Positions 15,640 to 23,696 of a DNA stretch of 64,000 nt are shown one piece after another; the first letter of the stretch is position 1; every line of letters begins with the position of its first letter. The notes under the pieces are model-generated. The model had not been told where the DNA came from and ran no database searches. It saw only the letters and a program-made list of their open reading frames with translations. The stretch spans positions 1,457,309 to 1,521,308 of the forward strand of contig NZ_FOIK01000001.1 of assembly GCF_900111565.1 (NCBI RefSeq), given 5' to 3'. The DNA is from Paenibacillus sp. NFR01. Lineage in GTDB: Bacteria; Bacillota; Bacilli; Paenibacillales; Paenibacillaceae. A program made the position numbers and the translations under genes.

Positions 15640-16626
15640 ATGAACCGCGTGTTAGACGTCATTATTATCGGAGCAGGACCATGCGGACTGTCCGCCGCCA
15701 TTGAATGCCGGCGCAAAGGGCTGTCTTGCCTGATCGTCGAAAAACATTTTATCGTTCACTCTATCTTTTTGTATCCGACCGGCATGCAATTTTTCAGTAC
15801 CGCACAGCTGCTGGAGATCGGCGAAGTGCCTTTCACCTCGCCTTACGACAAACCTTACCGCCACGAGGCGCTGGTCTATTATCGCCGGGCTGCGGAGCAG
15901 CATAAGCTGGATATTGCCCCTTACGAGGAAGCGCTGGCCGTCGAGCGGCTGGAAGGCGGCGGCTTCGCCGTTCACACCCGCAACAAACGCGGAGACGAGC
16001 TGCGCCGCGAGGCCGCCCATGTCGTTATTGCCACCGGCTATTTCGACCAGCCGAACCTGATCGGCATTCCCGGCGAGGAATTGCCCAAGGTGACACATTA
16101 TTTTGGCGAAGCCCATCCATATACCGGGATGAAGGTCGCCGTCATCGGCGGCAGCAATTCCGCGGTGGATGCGGCGCTGGAGCTCCTCCGCGTCGGCGCT
16201 TCGGTGGACATGGTTTACCGGGGTGCGAGCATTTCGGACAATATCAAGCCATGGGTGCGGCCGATCTTCGAAAGCATGGTTCAGAAGGGTCTCATAACGC
16301 TGCATTTGGAATCGCGGGTAACGGAAATTGCCGAAGACAAGGTCATCGTGACCAGTGCTAATGGCGGAGTGCTGGAACTGGATAACGACTTCGTGCTCGC
16401 CCTCACCGGCTTCCGCCCCAGCCGCAAGCTGCTGGTCTCGGCGGGCGTGGAGATGGATGACGAAATGGAAAAGCCGAAATTCGATCCCGCCACGATGCAA
16501 AGCAACATTCCCGGCCTCTACGTCGCGGGGGTCATCGCCTCCGGCCGTAACGCCAATGAGGTCTTTATCGATACCGGCCGGGGCCACGGCAAATTGATTG
16601 CCGAACATATCTGCAGCTCGAAATAA
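15640..16626 (+). CDS. ypdA: YpdA family bacillithiol disulfide reductase
   Basis: 328 residues, the usual length of YpdA. The FAD-binding motif [12 protein letters not shown] is at residues 9-20, the NADPH motif [15 protein letters not shown] around 168-182, and the C-terminal [26 protein letters not shown] completes the flavoprotein. It reduces bacillithiol disulfide with NADPH, keeping the low-molecular-weight thiol pool reduced. The start is ambiguous: ATG at 15640 lies 2 bases from GGGAGG, while GTG at 15649 is 11 bases away. Its divergent ArsR neighbour shares the operator region. Confidence 0.9.
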   Translation: MNRVLDVIIIGAGPCGLSAAIECRRKGLSCLIVEKHFIVHSIFLYPTGMQFFSTAQLLEIGEVPFTSPYDKPYRHEALVYYRRAAEQHKLDIAPYEEALAVERLEGGGFAVHTRNKRGDELRREAAHVVIATGYFDQPNLIGIPGEELPKVTHYFGEAHPYTGMKVAVIGGSNSAVDAALELLRVGASVDMVYRGASISDNIKPWVRPIFESMVQKGLITLHLESRVTEIAEDKVIVTSANGGVLELDNDFVLALTGFRPSRKLLVSAGVEMDDEMEKPKFDPATMQSNIPGLYVAGVIASGRNANEVFIDTGRGHGKLIAEHICSSK

Positions 16627-16657
16627 CTTGCTTCTCTGCAAAGGAGGTCGCGGCGTC

Positions 16658-17101
16658 ATGGATGTAACTTCATTGCTGCTGCTCGGACTTGCGGCGCTGG
16701 GCGTGGTCAGCAGCAACTCCCCGATTACCATCGCCATGGTTTGCCTGCTGCTGCTCCGGGTAACCGGCGTACACCAGGCGTTTCCCTGGCTGGAGAAATA
16801 CGGCCTGACGGTCGGGATCGTGATTCTGACCATCGGGGTGATGACGCCGGTCGCCAGCGGGAAGCTGTCGCTTCAGACGCTCGGGGCTTCGTTTCTGAAC
16901 TGGAAGTCGCTGCTTGCCATCGGCGTCGGCATGCTCGTCGCCTATCTCGGCGGCCGCGGGGCGGCATTGATGGGCAGCCAGCCTACCGTCGTCGCCGGCC
17001 TGCTCGTCGGAACCGTGCTGGGCGTTGCCTTGTTCAAGGGCGTACCGGTCGGCCCGCTGATCGCCGCCGGCATTCTTTCGCTGCTCATCGGCAGAATGTG
17101 A
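16658..17101 (+). CDS. DUF441 family membrane protein
   Basis: 147 residues from the ATG at 16658, 10 bases after AAAGGAGG; the open frame begins earlier but without a ribosome binding site. About four hydrophobic segments are visible: [28 protein letters not shown], the motif [25 protein letters not shown], the [13 protein letters not shown] segment and the [19 protein letters not shown]-terminus. These are characteristic of the DUF441 (YeaL/YtwI) family. Function unknown. It follows ypdA by 31 bases and may be cotranscribed with it. Confidence 0.9.
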   Translation: MDVTSLLLLGLAALGVVSSNSPITIAMVCLLLLRVTGVHQAFPWLEKYGLTVGIVILTIGVMTPVASGKLSLQTLGASFLNWKSLLAIGVGMLVAYLGGRGAALMGSQPTVVAGLLVGTVLGVALFKGVPVGPLIAAGILSLLIGRM

Positions 17102-17105
17102 ACTG

Positions 17106-17147
17106 GCGCGGCGCGCCTATGTTGACATTTGCGCCGCGCAGTGTTTT
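17106..17147 (+). terminator. terminator after the DUF441 gene
   Basis: GCGCGGCGC pairs with GCGCCGCGC (9 bp) and is followed by AGTGTTTTTATATTTTT. Confidence 0.75.
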
Positions 17148-17207
17148 TATATTTTTAAAGTCAAATACTGCCTCGAGCACGGAAGCAAGAAATCCAGGAG
17201 GAAAACG

Positions 17208-17723
17208 ATGTCCAGACAATTTGTGACGGAGGCCGTCATGATGGCGATTTACGGCCAGCTTCTCGTCCCGCAAAGCCCTGTTGAATATATAGTTCCGTAT
17301 ACGACGGTCATGGAGTTATACGAGCTGCGGGACAGCAACGAACCGCTGATGAACCGCGAGGAAGACGACCGGCATGTGAAAATGAAGATCCGCGAGATGA
17401 TCGCCTACTTTGAAGAACCGCTCAATTCCAAAAAAATCAACCGTGCCCTGAACGTGCCTTGGGCGAAAAGCGCCGGCATCCTGCTCGGTGAACGGGCGCA
17501 GCTGACGGTGATCAACAGCGTCGATACGGCTGCTTACGGCGAGCAGTTCGATCCGATCGAAACCGAGCTGCTGCTGACTTCGCAGCGGGAGAAGGCGCCG
17601 ATCCTGACCGACCAGTTCGAGCTGATCCAGCGGATCATCGAGGGCGGCGTTCCGGTGCAAGTCTACGATATCGACGATTTCGATTTTGCCATGGAGGAAG
17701 AATCCTTCCGCAGTTCGCACTAA
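17208..17723 (+). CDS. conserved hypothetical protein, 171 aa
   Basis: A soluble acidic protein starting MSRQFVTEAVMMAIYGQLL, with ATG 8 bases after AGGAGG. I have an impression of related proteins in Paenibacillus but cannot name a domain with confidence. There is a helical middle (HVKMKIREMIAYFEEPLNSKKI) and an acidic C-terminus (YDIDDFDFAMEEES). No signal peptide, membrane segment or catalytic motif. It stands between two terminators as a single-gene unit. Confidence 0.75.
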   Translation: MSRQFVTEAVMMAIYGQLLVPQSPVEYIVPYTTVMELYELRDSNEPLMNREEDDRHVKMKIREMIAYFEEPLNSKKINRALNVPWAKSAGILLGERAQLTVINSVDTAAYGEQFDPIETELLLTSQREKAPILTDQFELIQRIIEGGVPVQVYDIDDFDFAMEEESFRSSH

Positions 17724-17760
17724 TGACGATATTTCCGGAGTCTCAGCAACAACAAAAAAG

Positions 17761-17807
17761 GGGTCTTCTCTGCGGCCGGAATCCGGTTGCAGGGAAGACC
17801 CTTTAAT
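17761..17807. terminator. bidirectional terminator
   Basis: GGGTCTTCTCTGC pairs with GCAGGGAAGACCC (one mismatch) and is flanked by A6 on the left and TTTAATTT on the right. It serves the 171-aa gene and the convergent HesB-like gene. Confidence 0.85.
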
Positions 17808-17841
17808 TTCATGCACATCTATTTGGATTGCAACATCCGCG

Positions 17842-18159
17842 CTATTTCTTCACGCTGTCCGCTTCCTGCGGGCGTTCATAGCCGTATTCGATATCATCCT
17901 CGGCATCGGAGTAGGTTATGGTTAGGTTATGCCCGTCCATGTACCATAAATCCTGCTCCTCCATAAAGAACAGTACCCCCTCCTGCTCGGTTTGGGCGCC
18001 TGCCGTTACCGGCCGGTCGCCGGCGATCCCGAGCGAAAAGCCGGGGTGAAGCCCCCCGCCGGAGCTGTAACGCGGGAATAAGCGAATCGTGTCGCCGGCC
18101 TTCAGCGACAGCTCGCGTTTATACCAGGATGCCGCTTCGGGGCTGATTTTGATCTCCAT
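17842..18159 (-). CDS. HesB/YneR-like protein lacking iron-sulfur cysteines
   Basis: 105 residues of the HesB/IscA-like fold, closest in pattern to Bacillus YneR: MEIKISPEAASWYKREL, GDTIRLFPRYSSGGGLHPGFSLGIA, then GVLFFMEEQDLWYMDGHNLTITY. The A-type carrier cysteines (CxC near the C-terminus and a central Cys) are absent; the protein has no cysteine at all. It therefore should not carry an iron-sulfur cluster as IscA does. Function unknown. Starts at ATG 18159 after a GGGAGACGG site; shares a terminator with the convergent gene. Confidence 0.85.
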   Translation of the reverse strand: MEIKISPEAASWYKRELSLKAGDTIRLFPRYSSGGGLHPGFSLGIAGDRPVTAGAQTEQEGVLFFMEEQDLWYMDGHNLTITYSDAEDDIEYGYERPQEADSVKK

Positions 18160-18242
18160 AATTCTATCCGTCTCCCTTCAGGCTAAACCGTTCTCTGTGA
18201 TTTCTATCATACTTCTTTTTCGGATTTTGTTCAAAATTTGAT

Positions 18243-18270
18243 TTGACATTTGTTTGGAGCGGATGATAAA
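18243..18270 (+). promoter_or_regulatory. sigma-A promoter of the exporter leader
   Basis: TTGACA at 18243-18248, a 16-base spacer and GATAAA at 18265-18270. It starts the leader peptide transcript that continues into yheI. Confidence 0.65.
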
Positions 18271-18329
18271 CTCTGAACATAACGAAGAACCTTCAAGTTA
18301 TTACCATTACTTTAAAGAAAGGGTGACCC

Positions 18330-18428
18330 ATGGTGATTAAGGTATACGATTATGCAAAGCCTCGCGCCTATGCCGATATCTACATACAACCAAATATCCT
18401 GGCAGCCCTTGTGATGGAGACTCCTTGA
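18330..18428 (+). CDS. BmrB-like leader peptide upstream of the YheI/YheH exporter
   Basis: An ATG at 18330, preceded by AAAGGGTG, opens a 32-codon frame (MVIKVYDYAKPRAYADIYIQ...ALVMETP) ending at TGA 18426-18428. It lies between a sigma-A promoter and a hairpin-T terminator, about 200 bases before yheI. In B. subtilis the orthologous exporter (bmrC-bmrD) is preceded by a translated leader, bmrB, which lets ribosome-stalling antibiotics relieve transcription termination. The same layout here suggests the same mechanism; this is inferred from arrangement, not proven by sequence identity. Confidence 0.68.
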   Translation: MVIKVYDYAKPRAYADIYIQPNILAALVMETP

Positions 18429-18478
18429 ACGGACGGCGTATACGCGTGACCCCGACCTTTCAATGAACTGGTTTCTTC

Positions 18479-18512
18479 CATGTTCGGTGCTGCTCCAAGC
18501 ACCGTGAACATG
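18479..18512 (+). promoter_or_regulatory. leader hairpin of the exporter attenuator
   Basis: CATGTTCGGTGCT pairs with AGCACCGTGAACATG (a 2-base bulge) between the leader peptide and the terminator. It is a candidate for the alternative structure in the attenuator. Confidence 0.5.
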
Positions 18513-18532
18513 ATAAGCTGCTGTAGATTACA

Positions 18533-18568
18533 GGCATATCATCCGTTTTTGGGTGGTATGCCTTTTTT
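18533..18568 (+). terminator. attenuator terminator in front of yheI
   Basis: GGCATATCATCC pairs with GGGTGGTATGCC (12 bp with two G-T pairs, loop GTTTTT) and is followed by six T residues. It ends 60 bases before the yheI start codon, so transcription must pass it to express the exporter. Confidence 0.8.
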
Positions 18569-18627
18569 GCATGCTGCCAACCCTATGCAAGAATGTTTTT
18601 ATTTCCATCATGAAAGGAAGGATTTCA

Positions 18628-20373
18628 TTGTTCTCTGTTCTCCGCGACCTCGGCTGGTTCTTCCGCCGGGAAAAAAGGCGCTATGTCATCGGCCTGTTCC
18701 TGCTCATTGCAGCAGGCATTCTCGAACTGCTTCCGCCGCGTCTGCTCGGCAACGCCATTGATGAAATTGTTCATGGCACAGTTACAGCCGCATCCCTGTT
18801 CAAGTATATCTCGCTCATCCTTCTTTTTCTGCTGACGATCTACTGGATTACGTACATATGGATGCACAAGCTCTTCGGCGGGTCCAACCTCGTCGAGCGC
18901 CTGCTGCGCTCGCGTTTCATGAATCATCTCATGACAATGACGCCGTCTTTTTTCGAGCGTAACCGCACAGGCGATTTGATGGCCCGGGCCACCAACGACA
19001 TCCGCGCCGTCTCCACCACCGTCGGCTTCGGGATGCTGACGCTGGTCGATTCGACCATCTTCCTCTCCGTCGTACTGCTGGCCATGGGTTTTCTCGTCAG
19101 CTGGAAGCTTACCCTGGCCGCCATTATTCCGCTCCCGCTGATCGCCATTGCGATGGTGTTCTACGGCAAAGCGATCCATGACCGCTACAGCCTGGCGCAA
19201 GACGCCTTCGGCGACATGAACGACCAGGTGCTGGAATCCGTATCCGGCGTCCGCGTGATCCGCGCTTACGTCCAGGAACGGCATGACGAGAAACGTTTTG
19301 CCGACATCACGGAAGATGTGTACCGTAAAAATATGGCGGTGGCCAAAGTCGATTCCTTCTTTGAACCGACGATCCGGCTCTGCGTAGGGCTCAGCTATAT
19401 CATTGCCCTGACCTATGGCATTTATCTGGTATTCCGTAATCAGATCACGCTCGGAGACCTCGTCTCCTTCAATATGTATCTCGGGATGGTCGTCTGGCCC
19501 ATGTTCGCCATCGGCGAGCTGATCAATCTGATGCAGCGCGGCGGCGCCTCCCTCGAACGGATCGACGAAACGCTGAATGCCAAGCCGGATGTGGCCGATG
19601 CGGCCCAGCCGGTAGCCGTTGCCGCGCCGACCTCGATCGAATTGAAGGATGTGACGTTCCGTTATCCTTCTTCTACGGTCGACAATCTGAGCGAGGTCAG
19701 CTTGTCGCTGCAGGCCGGACAGACGCTTGGCGTCGTAGGCCGCACCGGGGCTGGCAAATCAACGCTGCTGAAGCAGCTGCTCCATGAATATCCGACCGGC
19801 GACGGCGATATTCTGATCTCCGGCGTGCCGATCGAGCAGATTACGCTGGACCAGCTGCACAGCTGGATGGGTTATGTGCCGCAGGAACAAATCCTGTTCT
19901 CCAAGACTGTACGCGAGAACATCCAGTTCGGCTATGATGGCGCCAGCGACGAACGCATCATGGATGCGATCTCTGCGGCAGCCTTCCAGAACGACCTTGT
20001 CACACTGTCCGACGGACTCGATACGCTGGTCGGCGAACGCGGCGTCTCCCTTTCCGGCGGCCAGAAGCAGCGTGTCTCGATCTCCCGGGCGTTTATCGCG
20101 AATCCCGATGTCCTCCTGCTGGATGACGCGCTCTCGGCTGTCGACGCACGGACGGAAGCGCAAATTATCGAGAATATCCGCCGGGAGCGCGCCGGCAAAA
20201 CAACCATTATCTCCACCCACCGGCTGTCGGCCATCGAGCATGCCGATCTGATCGTCGTCCTCGACGACGGACGGATTACCGAACGCGGCACACATCAGGA
20301 GCTGCTGGAGCTGAACGGCTGGTACCGCGAACAATTCGAACGGCAGCAAGTGGAGAATAATCTATCCAACTAG
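18628..20373 (+). CDS. yheI: heterodimeric multidrug ABC exporter subunit YheI/BmrC-like
   Basis: 581 residues from a TTG at 18628 that lies 6 bases after AAAGGAAGG. This gives MFSVLRDLGWFF, the usual start of YheI; an upstream frame from 18553 would run through the attenuator. Six membrane helices are followed by a nucleotide-binding domain with Walker A GRTGAGKST, signature LSGGQKQR and Walker B VLLLDDALSAVD. The usual catalytic glutamate after Walker B is aspartate, the degenerate site typical of this half. It pairs with YheH to expel drugs. Expression appears to be under leader-peptide attenuation. Confidence 0.93.
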   Translation: MFSVLRDLGWFFRREKRRYVIGLFLLIAAGILELLPPRLLGNAIDEIVHGTVTAASLFKYISLILLFLLTIYWITYIWMHKLFGGSNLVERLLRSRFMNHLMTMTPSFFERNRTGDLMARATNDIRAVSTTVGFGMLTLVDSTIFLSVVLLAMGFLVSWKLTLAAIIPLPLIAIAMVFYGKAIHDRYSLAQDAFGDMNDQVLESVSGVRVIRAYVQERHDEKRFADITEDVYRKNMAVAKVDSFFEPTIRLCVGLSYIIALTYGIYLVFRNQITLGDLVSFNMYLGMVVWPMFAIGELINLMQRGGASLERIDETLNAKPDVADAAQPVAVAAPTSIELKDVTFRYPSSTVDNLSEVSLSLQAGQTLGVVGRTGAGKSTLLKQLLHEYPTGDGDILISGVPIEQITLDQLHSWMGYVPQEQILFSKTVRENIQFGYDGASDERIMDAISAAAFQNDLVTLSDGLDTLVGERGVSLSGGQKQRVSISRAFIANPDVLLLDDALSAVDARTEAQIIENIRRERAGKTTIISTHRLSAIEHADLIVVLDDGRITERGTHQELLELNGWYREQFERQQVENNLSN

Positions 20374-20384
20374 GGGGTGGCAAC

Positions 20385-22469
20385 GTGCCACAGAGTACAG
20401 GCAAACGCCTGCTGCAATACGCCTTAACCGCCAAAAAAACCTTTATCGCAGCCCTGCTGCTGCTTACAATCGGCGTCGCCGCCGAGCTTGCCGGCCCGTT
20501 CATCGCCAAAACGATGATCGACAATCATATGCTGGCCATTGAAAAACCTTACTTCGAAACCACATCCGCGGACGAGGCGGCGGAGTATCAGGGGCATTAT
20601 TACAAACGTTCCGACCGTTTCGCTGCGGATGAAGCCAAAGGCCAGGAGGTCCGCCTCCTGCAAGTGGGCAAAAGCTTTTATTTTGTCGACCAGGCCGTAG
20701 CAGCCACCGAGGGAGAACGGACCTTTACGGACGGCAGCGTCCATATCCGCAAAGGCGATCAGGAAACGGTCTATCCGGCGGAAAAGCTGGCCACAAATGA
20801 ATTGTTCGCCTTCTACAAGCCGGAGCTTCCGGGCATCTACCAGCTCGTCGGGCTGTACGCCTTGTTCCTGGTCGTTTCGATCTTCGCCGAATTCGGCAAA
20901 ACGTACTGGCTGCAGTCATCGGCCAACCAGGTCATCCGCAAGCTGCGTACCGACGTGTACGCGCATATTCAGCGGCTGCCGGTGTATTTCTTCGATAACC
21001 TGCCCGCCGGTAAAGTCGTTTCGCGCGTCACCAACGATACCGAGGCCATCAAGGACCTGTTCATCGCCGTGCTCGCCAACTTCAGCTCGGGGATCATCAA
21101 CGTGCTTGGCGTCTATGTGGCGCTCTTCCTGCTCGACGTCCGGCTCGGACTGGTCAGCTTGTTCATTATTCCGGTGATCGTGCTCTGGATCGTGCTGTAC
21201 CGCCGGATCGCTACCAAATACAATACGATTCTCCGTTCGCGGATCAGCGAAATCAACGCGATTATCAATGAATCCATCCAAGGGATGTCGATCATCCGCA
21301 TTTTCCGCCGCCAAAAGCAGAGCAAAGCGGAGTTCGAGCATCTCAACGACGACTATCTAAAATACCAGAACAAGATGCTGAACCTGAACGCGCTGACCTC
21401 CCACAACCTGGTCGGAGTGCTGCGGAACCTCTCCTTCGCGATGGTGCTGTGGTATTTCGGCTTCGGCAGCCTGGGCGGCTCGACCTTTGTCTCGCTCGGC
21501 GTGCTGTACGCCTTCGTCGACGTGCTCGGCCGGATTTTCCACCCGATCAACGGGATGGTCAACCAGCTCGCCAACCTCGATACCTCGATGGTATCGGCCG
21601 GACGCCTGTTCAAGCTGATGGACGAACCGGGGGAACCGGTCACGGATGGCTCGATGCCGCGTTACAAAGGCAATGTAGTGTTCAAGGACGTATCTTTTGC
21701 TTATAAAAAAGACTTCGTCCTGAAAAACATCTCCTTTGAAGCGCGTCCAGGCGAAACCGTCGCCCTCGTCGGCCACACCGGTTCGGGTAAAAGCTCGATC
21801 ATTAACCTGCTCTTCCGGTTCTACGATCCGCAGAAGGGCAGCATTACGATCGACGGCCAGGAAGTCACCTCCTTGCCGAAGCAGTGGCTGCGCAGCCATA
21901 TGGGCATCGTGCTGCAGGACCCGTACCTCTTTACGGGGACCATCGCCTCCAACGTCAGCCTCGGGGATGAACGCATCTCCCGCGAACGCGTAGAGCGCGC
22001 GCTCCGCGAAGTCGGCGCCGACAAGCTGCTGGCCCATCTGCCGCAAGGCTTCGACGAGCCGGTTGTCGAGAAGGGCAGTACCTTGTCGGCCGGTCAACGT
22101 CAGCTGATCTCGTTTGCCCGGGCGCTGTCTTTTGACCCGGCGATCCTGATTCTCGATGAAGCAACCTCCAACATCGATACCGAAACGGAGAGCATCATCC
22201 AGGAGGCGCTCGAGGTGCTGAAAAAGGGCCGTACGACCTTCATCATCGCCCACCGGCTCTCCACCATCCGCAGCGCCGACCAGATTCTCGTGCTGCACCG
22301 CGGCGAGATCGTCGAGCGAGGCAGCCACGACGAGTTGATGGCGCTGGGCGGACGTTACTACCGGATGTACCAGCTCCAGCTCGGCGCAGGCGCAAGTCCG
22401 GAAGCAGCGGCTCCGCAGCCATCATCCGGAGCCGGCAGCGTTTTGCAGCCGGCGGTCAGACCTCAATAA
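20385..22469 (+). CDS. yheH: heterodimeric multidrug ABC exporter subunit YheH/BmrD-like
   Basis: 694 residues from GTG at 20385, 5 bases after GGGGGTGG and 11 bases after yheI. The membrane domain carries the family's roughly 100-residue extracytoplasmic insertion between helices 1 and 2 (residues about 50-140). The nucleotide domain has Walker A GHTGSGKSS, Walker B ILILDEATSNID with the catalytic glutamate, and a degenerate signature LSAGQRQL. Canonical Walker B here plus canonical signature in YheI make one competent ATP site. An Ala/Pro-rich 30-residue C-terminal tail is extra. A strong terminator follows. Confidence 0.93.
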   Translation: MPQSTGKRLLQYALTAKKTFIAALLLLTIGVAAELAGPFIAKTMIDNHMLAIEKPYFETTSADEAAEYQGHYYKRSDRFAADEAKGQEVRLLQVGKSFYFVDQAVAATEGERTFTDGSVHIRKGDQETVYPAEKLATNELFAFYKPELPGIYQLVGLYALFLVVSIFAEFGKTYWLQSSANQVIRKLRTDVYAHIQRLPVYFFDNLPAGKVVSRVTNDTEAIKDLFIAVLANFSSGIINVLGVYVALFLLDVRLGLVSLFIIPVIVLWIVLYRRIATKYNTILRSRISEINAIINESIQGMSIIRIFRRQKQSKAEFEHLNDDYLKYQNKMLNLNALTSHNLVGVLRNLSFAMVLWYFGFGSLGGSTFVSLGVLYAFVDVLGRIFHPINGMVNQLANLDTSMVSAGRLFKLMDEPGEPVTDGSMPRYKGNVVFKDVSFAYKKDFVLKNISFEARPGETVALVGHTGSGKSSIINLLFRFYDPQKGSITIDGQEVTSLPKQWLRSHMGIVLQDPYLFTGTIASNVSLGDERISRERVERALREVGADKLLAHLPQGFDEPVVEKGSTLSAGQRQLISFARALSFDPAILILDEATSNIDTETESIIQEALEVLKKGRTTFIIAHRLSTIRSADQILVLHRGEIVERGSHDELMALGGRYYRMYQLQLGAGASPEAAAPQPSSGAGSVLQPAVRPQ

Positions 22470-22476
22470 TTGAAGC

Positions 22477-22514
22477 AAAAGAGCCCCGCCGTGGGTTAAC
22501 GGCGGGGCTCTTTT
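22477..22514. terminator. bidirectional terminator after yheH
   Basis: AAAAGAGCCCCGCCG pairs perfectly with CGGCGGGGCTCTTTT over an 8-base loop. Confidence 0.93.
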
Positions 22515-22569
22515 GTTACAGTATGGTTCGCAAAACCTCTAAGCCCCGTAATAGAGCGCGGTATACCGC

Positions 22570-23034
22570 TTACTGCTCCATCCGTTCCTCCAGCTCCAGC
22601 TTGGCGTAAAGCTCGTTGCAATACGCCTGCAGACGCAGCTCCAGCCTGGCGGCTTTATTCTTGAAGCGCTTCAGCTCCCGGATCATGTGCGCGCGCCCGG
22701 CCGGTGTGAACGTTTCCTGAATGCGTTTTTTGAAATAGTCATGGACAATATGGTTGCGCTGCTTCCATACGGCCTGCAGCTCCTTCGTCTCCGTTTCGGA
22801 GAAGGAAAAATGATGCTGAATCTCCTTGATGAGCTGGCCAAACGAGTTGCCAAGCTTACGCTGATAAAGCTCGGCCAGATCTTCGTCGGTCAGCGTCTGT
22901 CCGTTCGACAGCTTGGTGAGCAGCAGAAGATTGGTCAACTGTTGCTCCAGCGCCTGACAATAGTAGACGGCCAATCCGAAATAAGCGAATAACTCTTTGG
23001 ATTGTTCACTCTCCGGTACTTTAGTATCCTTCAT
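22570..23034 (-). CDS. HEPN-like hypothetical protein
   Basis: 154 residues, almost entirely helical by composition. Residues 93-98 read RNHIVH, fitting the R-x4-H motif (with N after R) of HEPN-superfamily RNases, and the flanking VWKQRNHIVHDYF resembles such helices. No nucleotidyltransferase antitoxin gene is adjacent, so it is not an obvious HEPN-MNT pair. ATG follows AAGGAGG. Whether it cuts RNA is unknown; the motif alone is weak evidence. Confidence 0.72.
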   Translation of the reverse strand: MKDTKVPESEQSKELFAYFGLAVYYCQALEQQLTNLLLLTKLSNGQTLTDEDLAELYQRKLGNSFGQLIKEIQHHFSFSETETKELQAVWKQRNHIVHDYFKKRIQETFTPAGRAHMIRELKRFKNKAARLELRLQAYCNELYAKLELEERMEQ

Positions 23035-23186
23035 CGTTCCTCCTTGTTGAAGATGCCATCTATGTATAACGGAACCGGGCGGACGTGCCCTCCCGCAATC
23101 TGCACCATGCGATAATTCTTTTGATCTCCATCATAACTAATTCGCCGGACAAACCCAAATCTCCTTGGCCAAAAATAAAATAGGAC

Positions 23187-23227
23187 AAAAAACCGGATCC
23201 TCTTCGGAAGGCCCGAAGTGAATCCGG
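23187..23227 (-). terminator. terminator of the copper-storage gene
   Basis: CCGGAT/ATCCGG stem with an inner CTTCGG/CCGAAG hairpin is followed on the minus strand by six T residues, 39 bases after the stop. Confidence 0.78.
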
Positions 23228-23265
23228 CTGTTAATGCGCGGGGGCTGTTGCCCACGCTAGATTGA

Positions 23266-23613
23266 TTATGCGTATACTTCAACCGCACCGCTGACCAAAC
23301 GGCAAGCCATCGCCGCGTTGCGGCAGGCCTCGATGCACTCCCGGCAATGCGTTTGCGGATGTTTGGCGCTCTCATCGGCGCAGCGTTCGCAAATCTCGGC
23401 GCACAGCCGCAAGATATCCACCACGAACGGGCTTTGGCGGGTCATAGCTGAAACGGCGAAAGAACAGATCTCCGCGCACTCGCGGTCCAGCTGAATGCTC
23501 TCGCGCAGCGATGCAAGATCATATTCTTTCAGGCTGGCGACATAGCTGTAGTTACAGGCGTTCATAGTCTTAATGCAAGCGTCGATGCACTCCTGATATT
23601 GAATTCGGGTCAT
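23266..23613 (-). CDS. cysteine-rich four-helix-bundle copper-binding protein (DUF326/Csp)
   Basis: 115 residues with 12 cysteines (9, 13, 20, 46, 50, 71, 75, 78, 90, 93, 97, 104), spaced as CxxxC along helices. This is the pattern of the DUF326/YhjQ and cytosolic copper storage proteins, which hold many Cu(I) ions inside a four-helix bundle. No signal peptide, so it acts in the cytoplasm. ATG follows GCAGGAGG. A CobW-type GTPase gene lies 83 bases upstream on the same strand, suggesting shared metal handling. Confidence 0.9.
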   Translation of the reverse strand: MTRIQYQECIDACIKTMNACNYSYVASLKEYDLASLRESIQLDRECAEICSFAVSAMTRQSPFVVDILRLCAEICERCADESAKHPQTHCRECIEACRNAAMACRLVSGAVEVYA

Positions 23614-23696
23614 AGCCTTTAACCTCCTGCGGGTATGAGTATAGGGTATGCCTATGTATTAACCTGCAAGTCCGGGAACGAACCAAAGCGGCCGGG

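Noticed and set aside
18553-18627. Upstream extension of yheI
   Set aside because: The added residues would be encoded by the attenuator terminator; the TTG at 18628 has a good ribosome binding site and gives the family N-terminus.
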